Below, in pieces: positions 19,605 to 30,690 of a DNA stretch of 64,000 nt. The translations under genes and the position numbers were made by a program. The DNA lies in assembly GCA_029582165.1 (NCBI GenBank), contig CM055888.1, positions 12,654,001 to 12,718,000 on the forward strand, given 5' to 3'. The notes under the pieces are model-generated. The model was given only the letters and a program-made list of their open reading frames with translations. It ran no database searches and was not told where the DNA came from. The DNA comes from Portulaca oleracea. Lineage: Eukaryota; Streptophyta; Magnoliopsida; Caryophyllales; Portulacaceae. The first letter of the stretch is position 1; every line of letters begins with the position of its first letter.

Positions 19605-21230
19605 GCGATTTCCAGCTTTTGGCAATTACGGTAATTCTCACGATGTGTACCGTACATGTGGCATGATCAAATCTCATCGATTTTATTTATTTTCAAATTC
19701 TGAAAAAAGTTAAAGTTATGAGATTTGAACTTGCAACCTATCATATAATAAACAAATCCCTACCCATTTACCCATGTGTCTTTCACTTATTATTTTTGCA
19801 ATATTTTGGTATTGTATACAACACACCTTGGAATTTAACTTTCAAAACCCTTATGCCTTCCACGATTGACGATGCCCCTGGTAATTACCTCCGCCGTTTG
19901 ACGCAGCACGACTTCTCACCGCCGTTGCCGACCAGTTTTCCAGTACCAATTTCCGAATGACCGGATGTCACCAGTGCTGGAAAACAACGATGTTCTCAAA
20001 CACCGGCCATGTAGAGTGCGATTTCATTTCGTTTTTTTCCACAATCGGTTTTGGATGGCTGCGAGGGTAGCAGATCGGGAGTGGCTGGTCTCGGGACTGC
20101 ATCCGAGCGAGGGAGACTTGGCCACGAGAATATTTCTCGCAGTAGTTGTATCTCCGGCAAAAGGTCGCCGGAAACAATGGAGGTCGGTGAATTTGTTTCA
20201 ATCTTTTCATCCGGTATCCATCATAATCTATTAAATATACTAAAACACAAGCTCCTAAGTCATAAGGAAAATCTAAACCTAAAAGAAATAATTTAGAAGG
20301 TTTGGTGAATTCCAAAGTAAATTCCAAACCTACATAATTTATTATTACATTCATAAATATAATATTAATAAAAATGAAAAAGAAATACCTAAAGTCATCC
20401 ATAAGTTACCAATATTTAATGCATACAAAATTAGAACATTTTAAATTTTTTAAAAAAGGAAAAGAAATACATAAGGTCATACATACATAAATTACAAATA
20501 TCTAATACAAAACTAGAGCAATTTTTACTTTTGCTTTCATTAATTTACTATTATAATATTATGACCAGAACCTTAGAAATAGAATATAATAATAGATACT
20601 AAAATAAATTTTTCATGAAAAGTTTGTTTCGTGTTCTTTTTAATAACTATCTTAAAAAATAGAATTTTTGATTGAAACTACTATATATATTTTTAACAAT
20701 AAAAAATTCAAATTATATGCAAACTACCAAAACAAGAATAAGAAATTGAAATAAGTATAGATTAAAAAGTTGAATAAGAGGTTAAAAGTCACGTAATATA
20801 TAATGGAAAATAATAAGAAAATAGAATTGTCACGTATTTGTTGCGTAACAGTTTTTCAAAAAAACAAGCATCCTTCTTAAGACGAAAAATAAAATTAAAG
20901 TATTTATCCATAATCGTTATGGTCATGAAATAAGATAAACTCAAATGATAGTTTAATCCATAAAAAATAATATTTTTATAAGATTGGATTAATAATTATT
21001 ATAAAATTACTCTAGAAAATAAATAATATAAAATTATTCATAGTTAACAAATATGTCCTTGAAAAATTATTTTTTAATTAATTATACATAATTTTCACAA
21101 TTTAAAAATCAAAATTTAATATTTTTGAAAATAAATAAAATCGACGTATGAGATTCGATCATGCTACATGTACGGTACACATCGCGGGAATTACCGTAAT
21201 TACCGTAATTACCAAAAGCTGGAAATTACC
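19605..21230. mobile_element. 1.6-kb TIR element with gene-like core, copy 1
   Basis: The ends carry inverted repeats sharing ATTTCCAGCTTTTGG and continuing through GTGTACCGTACATGTGGCAT to GATTTTATTTATTTTCAAA, roughly 90 bp. Next to the left end, 19860-20225 is GC-richer and looks like captured exonic sequence, with short open frames on both strands; I cannot identify the source gene. The rest is AT-rich. A second copy in opposite orientation lies at 34558-36510. Terminal repeat length and captured-looking content suggest a Mutator-like (Pack-MULE type) element, but no target duplication was fixed. Position 20232-20234 is the empty site matching the Tourist insertion in the other copy. Confidence 0.8.
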
Positions 21231-21362
21231 TTAACTTTTTGGTAATTAATTTACCCAAACCTATCCTATTTCACTTTACCCTCAACTTCTACATTCTAAT
21301 TGAAAGATCGAACAAAGTCTTATGGAAAAATTTATATATGCAATGTTTTCATTAGCACCTCA

Positions 21363-21609
21363 AGCCCTGTTCTTTTCTGCGGTTGGTAAACTGCGGTACC
21401 ACAACATACCACAGTTTACTACAACTCACCATACTTTACCACAAATCATTACTTTTTCTATCTCCTCACTTTTCTCTTTCCTCACTTTTTTCCTCTATTT
21501 TTTACATTCTCTCTCCTCACCTACCCCACATACCAATAACCTACCATAATTTCACCACACCCACCACAATTCCACCATATCACACCATACCGCAGAAAAG
21601 AACATGGCC
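21363..21609. mobile_element. Tourist-like MITE (family T1)
   Basis: Ends AGCCCTGTTCTTTTCTGCGG and CCGCAGAAAAGAACATGGCC form inverted repeats, flanked by TCA and TAA (imperfect 3-bp TNA duplication). The body is a run of ACCACA/TACCAC motifs. A PIF/Harbinger-type non-autonomous element is inferred from the ends. Confidence 0.8.
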
Positions 21610-21907
21610 TAATGCCCTTGAAATGTTAATAAAATTAGCATTTTGTGCTTTGAGTAATATTTCATATTTTTTGATTAAAAATAATCTTCTAATACTTTTA
21701 TGGCTAATCCCAGTGTCAGCTGCGGGTGGTCACGACAATTGTTAACACCAAAACAAAATAATAATTTAGTATAATTTGGGATAAAAGAAAATATAAATTT
21801 TATGTTTATCAGATGAATATAGTAGTGCATTAGCTTCCCTTAATCAGAAGGTCAGATCTGCCACTGTCCTTATATTTCAATTTACACTAACTAAATAATA
21901 GCAGGCT

Positions 21908-22168
21908 TGCCCTGTTCTTTTCTGCGGTTGGCAAACTGCGGTACCACAGCATATCGCAGTTTGCCATAACTCACCACTTTTTACCACAAATCATTACTTT
22001 TCTCTCTCTTCACTTTTCTCTCTCCTCACTTTTCTCCTCTACTTTTTACATTCTCTCTCCTCACTTACCCCACATACCAATAATCTACCACAATTCCACT
22101 ACACCCACCACAATTCCACCACACCATACCACACCATACCGCAAAATACCGCAAAAAAGAACATGGCC
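21908..22168. mobile_element. Tourist-like MITE (family T1)
   Basis: Closely resembles the element at 21363-21609, in the same orientation and 300 bp away: left TGCCCTGTTCTTTTCTGCGG, right end GCAAAAAAGAACATGGCC. The flanks do not give a clean duplication. Confidence 0.78.
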
Positions 22169-23289
22169 TATATAAAACTGCATCACCATAAATTTATCAT
22201 AATAAATGAAACTTTATCGTAAATTTCATGAATATAAGGATGTATAATTAGTAATTTATTCATAGTGACTCAAATAAAAGTTATTCATAAATAAATTATT
22301 AGTCACATTTATATTAGGTATATACCTACGATGCAAAAGGTTTGGGTTAGATAAGAGTGTCTTTTGAAAACAAATAACTTTAAAGAAAGATAAATTGGAT
22401 TAAGTTGGGCCTGGTCGGGTCAGTTTGGATTCCGCGTTCATTTCAAGTTAATTATCTTTGACATTTTCATGTCTGATTCGGATTGAATTTAGATGGGTCA
22501 TTAAGGTCCAGACGTGGAGCAGGTTATCTGCCAATTGCCACAAAATGTTGCCAGATCAGACTAATGTTGTTGGATTAAGTTGTATGATGCACTTGGACCA
22601 TACGAAGCCCAACATACAATAAGTTGGGTCAGGCTAACCCATAGGTATTTGACTGATACAACTGGATCTACTAACCCATAAAAGAGCGCCATATGCCCAT
22701 GAGGCCATCATCATAGGTAAAGCAAACTTTTTGGAGTAGCACCATTTGAGATTGATTTTGAAAAATCAATGCAACATTTTTGGATCATTTAGGCACAAGC
22801 TGAGCCCATTTCCTTAGTCTGCAGGATCAACTTTTACATTAATAAGGACAGATTGTCAGGTCATATCACAATGTTCCATTCATCAGGGCATCGCCCAAAA
22901 CAAAGCCAACCCCACAAAACAGAAATGAAAGCAATACACAACTAACATCGCATGCCTTATTATCCACAATGCATGTGATGTGGGGAGGAACCCATTTAAC
23001 TTAATAAACCACCCCAACTAACCATGCAAGTGTACACATTCATTACACAAAACACCCATTATGCAACACACTGTCTGTATTCAATCATCATATCCTGTAC
23101 TAATAACAACAGTGAAAATTACTATGTATGGAGCAACTTTCTACGGCACCCGGTAACTACAATTTCAAGTACCTAATTCGACAGTAAACAGTTCTTGCTC
23201 CCCACCAATCACGCAAACAGAAAACGAAACAATTTGGTTAGCTTGCAATGTATCTTGTGACTTGAGTTACGAGCTCTGACTGATGTCAC
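22169..23289. other. Receptor-kinase 3' flank; no other gene seen
   Basis: AT-rich intergenic sequence. The part nearest 23289 should include the 3' UTR of the minus-strand kinase gene. No open frame or repeat that I recognise. Confidence 0.5.
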
Positions 23290-25791
23290 TTATCGGCCCT
23301 CGGTCTTGACTATCTGAGAGAACACCTGACTCATGGAGACGCCCGAGGAGTCATCATCTGTGGCTCCTTGGTATTGTACAGAAGCCACACTAAGATCAGC
23401 GTCGTTGAAATTGTGCACCTGAGGAGACAGGTTGCCTATCATGTTTGCGCTGTTGTCTTCGGGGTCATCTAGGATGACTGACTCCTGAAGCTGAAGCGTG
23501 TACTCGAGGTTCCACAGGACATCCCCCATGGATGGCCTGTCAACCCCGAAATCAGCCAAGCACTTCTCGGCTGTCTCCCCAAACTTCCTGAGAGATTCGG
23601 GCTTTATCTTCCCAGAGAGGTTCGGGTCTATGATCTGATCCAGCTGCCCTTTCTTAAGAAACTTCATCGCCCATTCTGCTAAATTCACCATCTCCCTGGG
23701 AAGCGACGGGTCTATAACTGGCCTCGCGCACAGAACCTCGAACAACACCACCCCGAACGAGTAAACATCCGACTTTTCAGTCAGCTGTTGCCGTCTGAAG
23801 TACTCTGGATCAAGGTACCCGAAACTACCCTTCACTGCTGTACTGACATGGGTCTGGTCAATCTCAGGCCCCGTTTTCGACAGCCCGAAATCTGCAACTT
23901 TAGCCAAGAAGTTCTCGTCAAGCAGGATGTTGGCGGACTTTACATCGCGATGAATCACTGCTTTTGCATACCCAGTATGAAGGTAGTGAAGCCCTCGAGC
24001 TGCCCCGATGCAAATCTCAAGCCGCTGCTTCCAACTCATGCTGGGAAGACCCGACCCGTAGAGATGGCTCTTGAGGGTCCCATTTTCCATGTACTCGTAT
24101 ATCAAAATCATCTCGTTCTTTTCATCGCAGTACCCAATTAGGGAAACCAGATGACGATGTCGGAATTGTGACAGCATTTCGATTTCTGTCCTGAATTCTG
24201 CAATCCCTTGTTGGGAACGAGGGTTGCCTCTCTTGACAGCGACTTTTGTGCCATCATTTAACACCCCCTTGTACACCTTTCCGAACCCACCAATTCCGAT
24301 GACTAAACTCTCGTCGAAGTTCTTCGTGGCTTCCTGAACTGCTGCAAAAGGAAATCGATAACCCAGATTGGAGTCAACGCTTGTAGTAGCTGTGCGATTG
24401 GAGTATTTACTCCCCGTCGAATGGGAAATTGAGATGGGAATCCAAGATTTAGACAGCCCTTGACGGGTCAACTTGGGTTTTCTTCTTCTGCAGAAGATGA
24501 AGAGGATGAATGCAAGAACAACCACACAAGCTCCTCCAATGGCGGCACCAACTATCACCCCCACCTTGACTTTGGAACCCTTTCCCGATGGAAGGGACGC
24601 AGAAACTTTGTTACTCAGGCTATCCATGGAGTTATTCATCTTCATAATCTCCAACCCATTCAATATAGCATTCGGGTAAACATTGGTCACAGAGGACGGC
24701 CCAATACTCACTCTCACCGTATTGCTCGTCGCCATTAATGGCGTAACAGCGTCGAGAAAGTAAGGCGTTCCCAGAGCACCGGTGAGAGAGCTAAGATCTA
24801 AATCTCGAACAACACTCCAGGAGTTGAGATAAACATTGAAATAGAGCTGGTTCATGGTGTCGGTGACAATATCGCAGAAATGAAATCGAACAAGGTATTG
24901 AAATCCAGGCTCCACATCAAACACCCAGGAGACATTGAAATTGGCGGTGGGAGTAGTATTGGAGTTCATCTCTCTGACCGTTCCATATACAGAAACCGGA
25001 GCAGTATACCTCGTTGCGTAACCTTCGGCGTATTTAACAGCCCCGATATTACTCTCACTAACACCTGAAGAATTATGCACAAGGAAACCATCATCAGGAA
25101 CCCAATTTCTCCAGAGAGTGTCGTTGTCGTAGTTGACAATGGGTCCTCCCATATTCACCCTGTGAACTGTCTCCATAGCCTGCGTTAATAGCCCGGTGTA
25201 CGTTCCCGTCGGACTGATTCGTGTGGCGATGTCTATGATGAGAGAATTCGGGACCGACACGATTTCCAGCGCATTCAAGAATGCCATGGAGCTTGCTGAA
25301 GAGGGTGTGAAGGTTATCACCAGAGTATCTGATGTCACATTCAGTGAATACTCCTTCATAACTGGGGAGCTTGGTGGGGTGTAATCCCCAAGAAGCAAGA
25401 ACTCCTGCGCTGAAACGCTGAAACTTGCGGTGCTCATTTTGTATGTTTTGTAATTGAATGGGAAGAAGTAAAGGCGAATGAAGTATCGACCCTGTTGTGT
25501 GATGGGAAATGAGTACTTTGATGTTGCTGTGAAAATTCTAGCTGTTTGGTAGAGGGGAGAGGTGATGGAGTTTGAAGAAGAAGTGTTGCCCAGAATGTTT
25601 TCATGGGTGGAAAGGTATTTAGAAGAAGATTTATCAGAAACAAAAACACGGGCTCCAACTGTTGTATCAGATGGAGATCCACAGTTTATGAGGTAATTGA
25701 CTGCAGATGCAGCATTTGTTTGTACAAGAAAACATGATACACACAAGGTGCAGAGAACCAACACGACCAATTTGGGATCAATGCGAACCAT
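23290..25791 (-). CDS. HERK1: CrRLK1L malectin-like receptor kinase, HERCULES1 type (intronless)
   Basis: An uninterrupted 833-codon frame. Residues 1-28 are a signal peptide. Two malectin-like blocks follow at about 32-180 and 205-383, with many N-glycosylation sites. A single membrane helix spans about 408-434, followed by RRRKPK. The cytoplasmic kinase runs about 494-765: GIGGFGKVYKG (499-509), Lys520, HRDVKSAN (614-621, an RD kinase), DFG (634-636) and DPEY (661-664). The tail ends VFSQIVKTEGR, close to the HERK1 C-terminus, and SLPREMVNLAEWAMKF fits the same clade. The family sits in the plasma membrane, senses wall state or RALF peptides with LLG co-receptors, and promotes cell elongation downstream of brassinosteroid. 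Lack of introns and length near 830 residues are usual for it. HERK1 versus HERK2/THESEUS1 rests on remembered motifs. No lesion is seen. Confidence 0.95.
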   Translation of the reverse strand: MVRIDPKLVVLVLCTLCVSCFLVQTNAASAVNYLINCGSPSDTTVGARVFVSDKSSSKYLSTHENILGNTSSSNSITSPLYQTARIFTATSKYSFPITQQGRYFIRLYFFPFNYKTYKMSTASFSVSAQEFLLLGDYTPPSSPVMKEYSLNVTSDTLVITFTPSSASSMAFLNALEIVSVPNSLIIDIATRISPTGTYTGLLTQAMETVHRVNMGGPIVNYDNDTLWRNWVPDDGFLVHNSSGVSESNIGAVKYAEGYATRYTAPVSVYGTVREMNSNTTPTANFNVSWVFDVEPGFQYLVRFHFCDIVTDTMNQLYFNVYLNSWSVVRDLDLSSLTGALGTPYFLDAVTPLMATSNTVRVSIGPSSVTNVYPNAILNGLEIMKMNNSMDSLSNKVSASLPSGKGSKVKVGVIVGAAIGGACVVVLAFILFIFCRRRKPKLTRQGLSKSWIPISISHSTGSKYSNRTATTSVDSNLGYRFPFAAVQEATKNFDESLVIGIGGFGKVYKGVLNDGTKVAVKRGNPRSQQGIAEFRTEIEMLSQFRHRHLVSLIGYCDEKNEMILIYEYMENGTLKSHLYGSGLPSMSWKQRLEICIGAARGLHYLHTGYAKAVIHRDVKSANILLDENFLAKVADFGLSKTGPEIDQTHVSTAVKGSFGYLDPEYFRRQQLTEKSDVYSFGVVLFEVLCARPVIDPSLPREMVNLAEWAMKFLKKGQLDQIIDPNLSGKIKPESLRKFGETAEKCLADFGVDRPSMGDVLWNLEYTLQLQESVILDDPEDNSANMIGNLSPQVHNFNDADLSVASVQYQGATDDDSSGVSMSQVFSQIVKTEGR

Positions 25792-25986
25792 CTTTTAGGA
25801 ATTTAAACCCAAGAGAGAGAAATTGAGAGCGAGCTTAATTAATTAATGGCTGCTCTAGCTAGCACCAGCACCTGAATATTCGCCTTCATAGAGCAAATAA
25901 AGAAGATGAAGATTGTATTGAAATCAAGTTGAAGGTTGGAGATGCTGGGCAAGAGCCGCCTCAATCTTGGCGGTGACATTTGAGAC

Positions 25987-26023
<37 letters not shown>

Positions 26024-26100
26024 GTGTCTGAATTTGAGGAGAGAGCGAATGTAGGAAAGGCAATTACGAAAAGAGACGTTTACTGTTACAATCACTGGGC
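25792..26100 (-). promoter_or_regulatory. HERK1-like gene 5' leader with CT/GA run and an upstream ORF
   Basis: On the minus strand the leader has a CT-rich run (GA-rich on plus, about 25983-26022), a common plant 5' UTR and GAGA-factor (BBR/BPC) target. An upstream reading frame starts at ATG 26063 and stops at 25839, 74 codons and 47 bp short of the main start. It lies in the leader only if transcription starts above 26063, which I cannot show. Confidence 0.5.
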
Positions 26101-26434
26101 AAAGTAGGAAGAACAAAAACTTGCTTTTAATACATTAAATTAATCTGAATTACCGTACATTAAAAATTGTATATTTTTAGAATTTTCACCAATATTTATA
26201 TTATTGCTTGTATGATTCCGTGCTTTCACAAGTTAGTTTTAGAGAATTTTTATTAAAAAATAATTTAAAATAAATAAAATTTTGAAAGATGTATAAAAAT
26301 AAAATTTAGAAATTATGTCATTACATTTTATACATAAAAATGAAGAAAAAATAAATAAATTGTTAAAAAGTATATAAACACAAAATTTAGAAGTTAAAAA
26401 AATTATATTGTCGTGATTCATCCATAAGTTTGAA

Positions 26435-26476
26435 ATCCCACATCGGAAGGTTAAGGTGAAGAGATATGGTATATAA
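26435..26476 (+). promoter_or_regulatory. Possible snRNA-type promoter (USE + TATA, Pol III spacing)
   Basis: ATCCCACATCG at 26435-26445 matches the plant snRNA upstream sequence element RTCCCACATCG. TATATAA at 26470-26476 follows after 24 bases, the spacing of plant Pol III snRNA promoters such as U6. The expected start, about 25-30 bp downstream, falls at or just before the Tourist MITE at 26511. No known U6, U3, 7SL or MRP RNA sequence is recognisable downstream, so this is either a promoter relic or a chance or transposon-borne match. Confidence 0.4.
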
Positions 26477-26510
26477 TAGCATCTACAAGAGTGACCTTGG
26501 GTTTGATTTA

Positions 26511-26661
26511 GGCACCGTTCTTTTGTGCGTTGCGTTTGCGTTGTATTGCGGTAGACTGCGGTAAGTTGCAGTGGAAATAGTAAAAAGGTAATGATAATTT
26601 GCGGTATGTTGCGGTAGGTTACGTTGCGGTTAGTTGCATTAACGCACAAAAGAACGGTGCC
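26511..26661. mobile_element. Tourist-like MITE, 151 bp, TSD TTA (family T2)
   Basis: Perfect outer inverted repeats GGCACCGTTCTTTTGTGCGT and ACGCACAAAAGAACGGTGCC, with TTA at 26508-26510 and 26662-26664. The body is made of TTGCGGT/TTGCGTT steps. The 3-bp TTA duplication is the PIF/Harbinger hallmark. Confidence 0.92.
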
Positions 26662-26664
26662 TTA

Positions 26665-27402
26665 TTGGATGAGGTGAAATTTGTGGACTTTTACCAAGAG
26701 AATCAAAATTAGTCTCTTTATTTAGCTAGATTTCTAATGGTGAATGCGAGTTTGATTTATATTAATTTTAAAAAAATAAGTGAGCCCTACTTAATAATAT
26801 GATATATGGATAAAAAAAATGAGGTGGATGAGGAGAGAGAAAAGAATATCATTCAAATAATTGTGATAAACTCACGATCAAACTCATCTCTTGAGAATCT
26901 CACCGCCAGTCTCACAAGTCAAGTCTCATTTTCACCGTCGGAATGTCCTACACAACTTCATTCCGTTCTCATCCCACGCCATGTCAGTAATAAATCGAAT
27001 TTAAATTCACCATTGAAAATGGTCTAAATCAAGTGGAATATTTCTTTTAACACTAATTGGTTTTAAGATGAAACCTCATTTAACTTATTATTATGGGTGT
27101 TGGTTAAAGTGGGCTCCTGTCTTTAATCTCATCAACAAATATGAAAATAAATGTTTGGAAATATGAATATAAAATTTAAAAGTTATATAATCAATTTTAA
27201 ACATAAAAATATTAATATATGGTACATACATTTAGAAATCCATATCTATATCAATGAAGGACACATAATAAATTGACATAGGTATTGATGTTTCTCAATT
27301 AGCCTTGAAAAGGATCGTTTCATGGTTACAGAGTTACAGTTTTACCCCAATTCCTAACACAGGCGCATCTAATCCTAATACAGACCCGTTATCGGAAATG
27401 AT
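26665..27402. other. No gene seen
   Basis: AT-rich intergenic sequence without a recognisable repeat or credible coding frame. Confidence 0.45.
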
Positions 27403-28050
27403 AAATATCTTGGGGAAGACACTTATTAAATACTCCCTCCTTTTCTCAATAATTGTCACATTTGAGTTTTGAGAAGATTTTCTGGAAAATGATAAAAGTA
27501 TTGAGAATGATAATTGTATTGGAAATGATAAAAGTAATAGATAAATTTCTATTTTAGTTATATAGTTGTATTGGTAATGATAAAAGTAAAGGTAAATTTA
27601 AAAAATTGTCATTAATGTTGTATAGGAATTGTAAAGTGATAAATATTATGAAAAATAAAAAATTAGTTAAAGTGACAGATATTGAGGAATGGAGGGAGTA
27701 TTTCACATGGTACAAAACTTATATATTTGTAAATTAAATTGAAAAAAAATTATATGAATGGCTTCTATAATTATGATAATATATATAAATGGTATAAAAT
27801 CACATTTATATATATGTTTAAAAATTTACAAATAAACATTTAAAATATGTCTAACGGACGGAGTTCATTCGTTAGGGTGTCAATTTTAATTGTTGGCGTA
27901 GCCAACACGTTCCAAGCTTCTTATAATTGATAATTAATAGTATTTGTCAAAAAATTTGAGGTTAAAAATGATAATACATATTAGTTTTATAAAAAAGAAG
28001 ACACTTAAGTAGTGTCTTGGGGCAAGACACATATCATTACCCATTACTGG
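27403..28050. repeat. Short TIR element (family M3) carrying a nested Stowaway MITE
   Basis: The left end AATGATAAATATCTTGGGGA and the right end, whose reverse complement has AATGATATGTGTCTTGCCCC, are inverted. A related copy spans 32420-32790. The sequence between about 27840 and 28030 aligns with 32585-32790 (shared TATAATTGATAATTAATA). The Stowaway at 27433-27698 interrupts it. Boundaries are approximate. Confidence 0.55.
27433..27698. mobile_element. Stowaway MITE (266 bp)
   Basis: Starts CTCCCTCCTTTTCTCAATAA and ends with the inverse ATTGAGGAATGGAGGGAG, flanked by TA on both sides. Non-coding. Stowaways are mobilised by mariner-like transposases, one relic of which lies at 901-3877. Confidence 0.88.
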
Positions 28051-28525
28051 CCGTTAGTTATTTACTGTAGTACTTATCTTGCATGTTTGGTATATTTAAG
28101 TCATCTGTAATGGTTTTTTTTTTTTAAAAAATATATATAATGAAATCATGGATAAAGTTTAAGATAAACACTAGTTTAGCAGACGTTATCTAGCATGACC
28201 GACTAGAATATGCAGTGGACCTAAATAGTTTTTGAATACTTCAAACCCCTGAAAAAGAACTTAGACTCCTGTCAAATTTATGGGTACAAAATAGATATAG
28301 ATAAAAGTTAAAGTTTTGATAATTTTTGATATTTTTTTGGTAAATTTTGGTAAATTTTGGCAAATTTATGTCAATATATTAAAATTATTTTTCTTTTGTT
28401 TTTTTTAAGTTTGGTAGTTTTTGGTAAGTTTCGATAAATTTAGGCAAAAACTGGTAAATTTTGATAAATTGAAGTTACTCATGAATTTGACAGGCCCAAT
28501 AAAAGAAGTGCTAGTGTTTTCAATA

Positions 28526-28657
28526 GGGCCTGTTTTGGAGAGAAAAGTGGAATAGGTTGGGTATGGAATTAGAATCCTAGGAGGTTGGGTATGGAATTAG
28601 AACCCTGAAATTAAAAGTGTTTGGTAACTAGTGGAATGGAATCAAAACTTAGTTATT

Positions 28658-28692
<35 letters not shown>

Positions 28693-29061
28693 AATTATTA
28701 TGACAATAATTAAATTTTAACAATTAATAATTAATAATTATTAATTAGTTATTATTACATATTAATTAATAATATTATTATTATAAATTACAAATTATTA
28801 TTTTCTATCAATTAATAATTATTATCAGTTGCTAATAATTAACTATAATAATTATTAATTAATTTTTATTGTTGTTGTGAAAGAAAAGGGATAGCTTATT
28901 CCCCCCACATTTGGGAGGTTTTTAATCTCCTTATTTGGGAGGGATAACTAATCCCCTGGGATTGCAATTCCATTCCAGAAACTGCTCTCCAAACAGAAAA
29001 AACAGGAACTAGAACTCATTCTTAGTCAATTTCATTCCTGTTTTGTTCACCAAACAGACCC
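28526..29061. mobile_element. MITE with GGGCCTGTTTTGG ends (536 bp) and an ATC microsatellite
   Basis: Left GGGCCTGTTTTGGAG and right CCAAACAGACCC form inverted ends, with further inverted similarity inside (GGAATGGAAT/ATTCCATTCC type). The middle contains an (ATC)n run at about 28659-28692 and a long A/T stretch. Flanking triplets ATA and TTA are not identical. Tourist-like or hAT-like; no coding capacity. Confidence 0.7.
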
Positions 29062-29589
29062 TTAGAGCAGTAGAAAAAGTGCAATTTGTAGGTGAATGCA
29101 GGTTGGTGAAGATAAGTACAGATTGGTGTAGATAAGTGCAGGTTGGTGCAGATTTTGTTGACTATCATGGTCTCCATTCCATATTAATTGTCATTTTGTT
29201 GACTATCACGGTCTCCAATGTCATTTTTTGATTGAATAATTTCTTATATAATATTTTATTAACAATTACAATATTATACTTTTATAATAATATTTCTTGT
29301 TATTTAATGATAGTAATTTTATATAGCAAGTCATTGTATATATTGAGAAATTTATGGTAAAAAATTTCAATGTTTGAGTGCACAATTTCCAAAAACGACA
29401 ATTCATATGGAACAGAAATAGTAGCCAAAATAAAATACCTACAGTTTTGATAAGCTAAAATTAACGTTCCCTCTATTCCACACCCTCCTTCAGAAAAATT
29501 ATCATCCCCTTAAACACTCACCTCGTCTATAGATATTTTGTAAGTGTATTGTATACATAGTTTGACTAAAAGAGCTTAATATCTACCAT
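29062..29589. other. No gene seen
   Basis: AT-rich sequence. The only local structure is a GCAGGTTGGTG(A/T)AGATAAGT-type direct repeat near 29095-29150, two to three diverged copies. Confidence 0.45.
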
Positions 29590-30120
29590 GTTTTATGCAC
29601 TATGGACCTTGTAAGATATGAATATTTATTTTTTGAAACCATGATATTCAATGTTTATTTTTTGGACATTTGTGAGTTGAATAAAAAAGGTATGTGCCCT
29701 CTTCTTCTTTTTCTTTCCATTAATGAATTTCTCTATTTCAGTACTAAGCTTAAATTGATATTGAAGCTATAATACACCACGATTATTCATGTCGGAGCTA
29801 CTTAGACCCCTAGTTACCCTACGGGTCCTCCCACAACTCTTTGGAAGTAGCTCAAAACTTTAGATCCTAGAGTCAAATAGGAAATAATAGATAAAGACAA
29901 CCCAAATTGCAAATGGAATAAGAGAGTTTGGACTTTTTTATTCATCTTATAACTGTTAGGGCCAAAAAAATAAACAATAGACTCCAAAAAAACAGTTGTC
30001 CATATATTATGAGGTCTATAATACAAAAAACCCAACATCTACAACTTTTTAGTAACTTGGCAAAATATATTCCAAAAACGGTTTCATTCCCACCCTTAGA
30101 TAGCCCGATCCTTTTAAATT
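29590..30120. repeat. Diverged relic of the foldback family seen at 33877-34387
   Basis: Shares GAAGCTATAATACACC and TTAGACCCCT in the same order as about 34066-34110. The long inverted arms are not well kept. No coding frame is credible. Confidence 0.5.
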
Positions 30121-30129
30121 AAAAAACTG

Positions 30130-30690
30130 CTATTTCTAATATTGAGGAGAAAGGACGAAAGTTTGAAAACCCATACTCAAGGCCAACCGTTTAACTTCTC
30201 GGCAACCCATACCATTTTGGGTCGACGTCCCTGGTCCCCGGAGGGTTCATCGGCCTCTTGGGAGGTCGGTGCTCCGATTGCCGGGTCGCACGCCTGTGTC
30301 TCCTCTCTTCCTCGATCTTTCGCTGCATTGTAAACCCTAACTTTCGCCTCATCTAACCCCGACTGTTGCCTTGACCGCCGTCCCTGGTCGTCGGGCGTCG
30401 TTGCTTCCGGGTCGCCTTTGGTCGTCGTTTTCCTGGTTGTCGGATGTTTGTCGGCCCTATGGGTGGTCTTGTGGTGCAGGCGTGCGTGAAGGTTGTCATT
30501 TCTTTATAATTGCTCAATTCTCAGGTGCATTCTTGCTACTTTTTTTTCCTGGTAGCTTTTAGGGCAATTGCTCAATTCTCAGGTTCATTCTTGCTACTTT
30601 TTTCCCTCGAGTACAAGCTATTGGGTGTGGATTGTGTTGTTGTTATACGAGTTTTCTATCTTTTGTTTTGGTTATGATTTTAAACAGTAA
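30130..30690 (+). other. GC-rich leader-like region upstream of an RRM relic
   Basis: Contains AAACCCTAAC followed by a GC-rich stretch to about 30490, unlike the flanks, and may be the 5' end of the LINE-like relic that follows. A 35-40-bp direct repeat (ATTGCTCAATTCTCAGGT...) occurs near 30508 and 30566. No frame is recognised. Confidence 0.4.

Noticed and set aside
19965..20402. Overlapping frames of 80-144 codons on both strands in the 1.6-kb TIR element
   Set aside because: Short, overlapping on both strands, no recognised domain, and disrupted in the second copy; treated as captured non-functional sequence.
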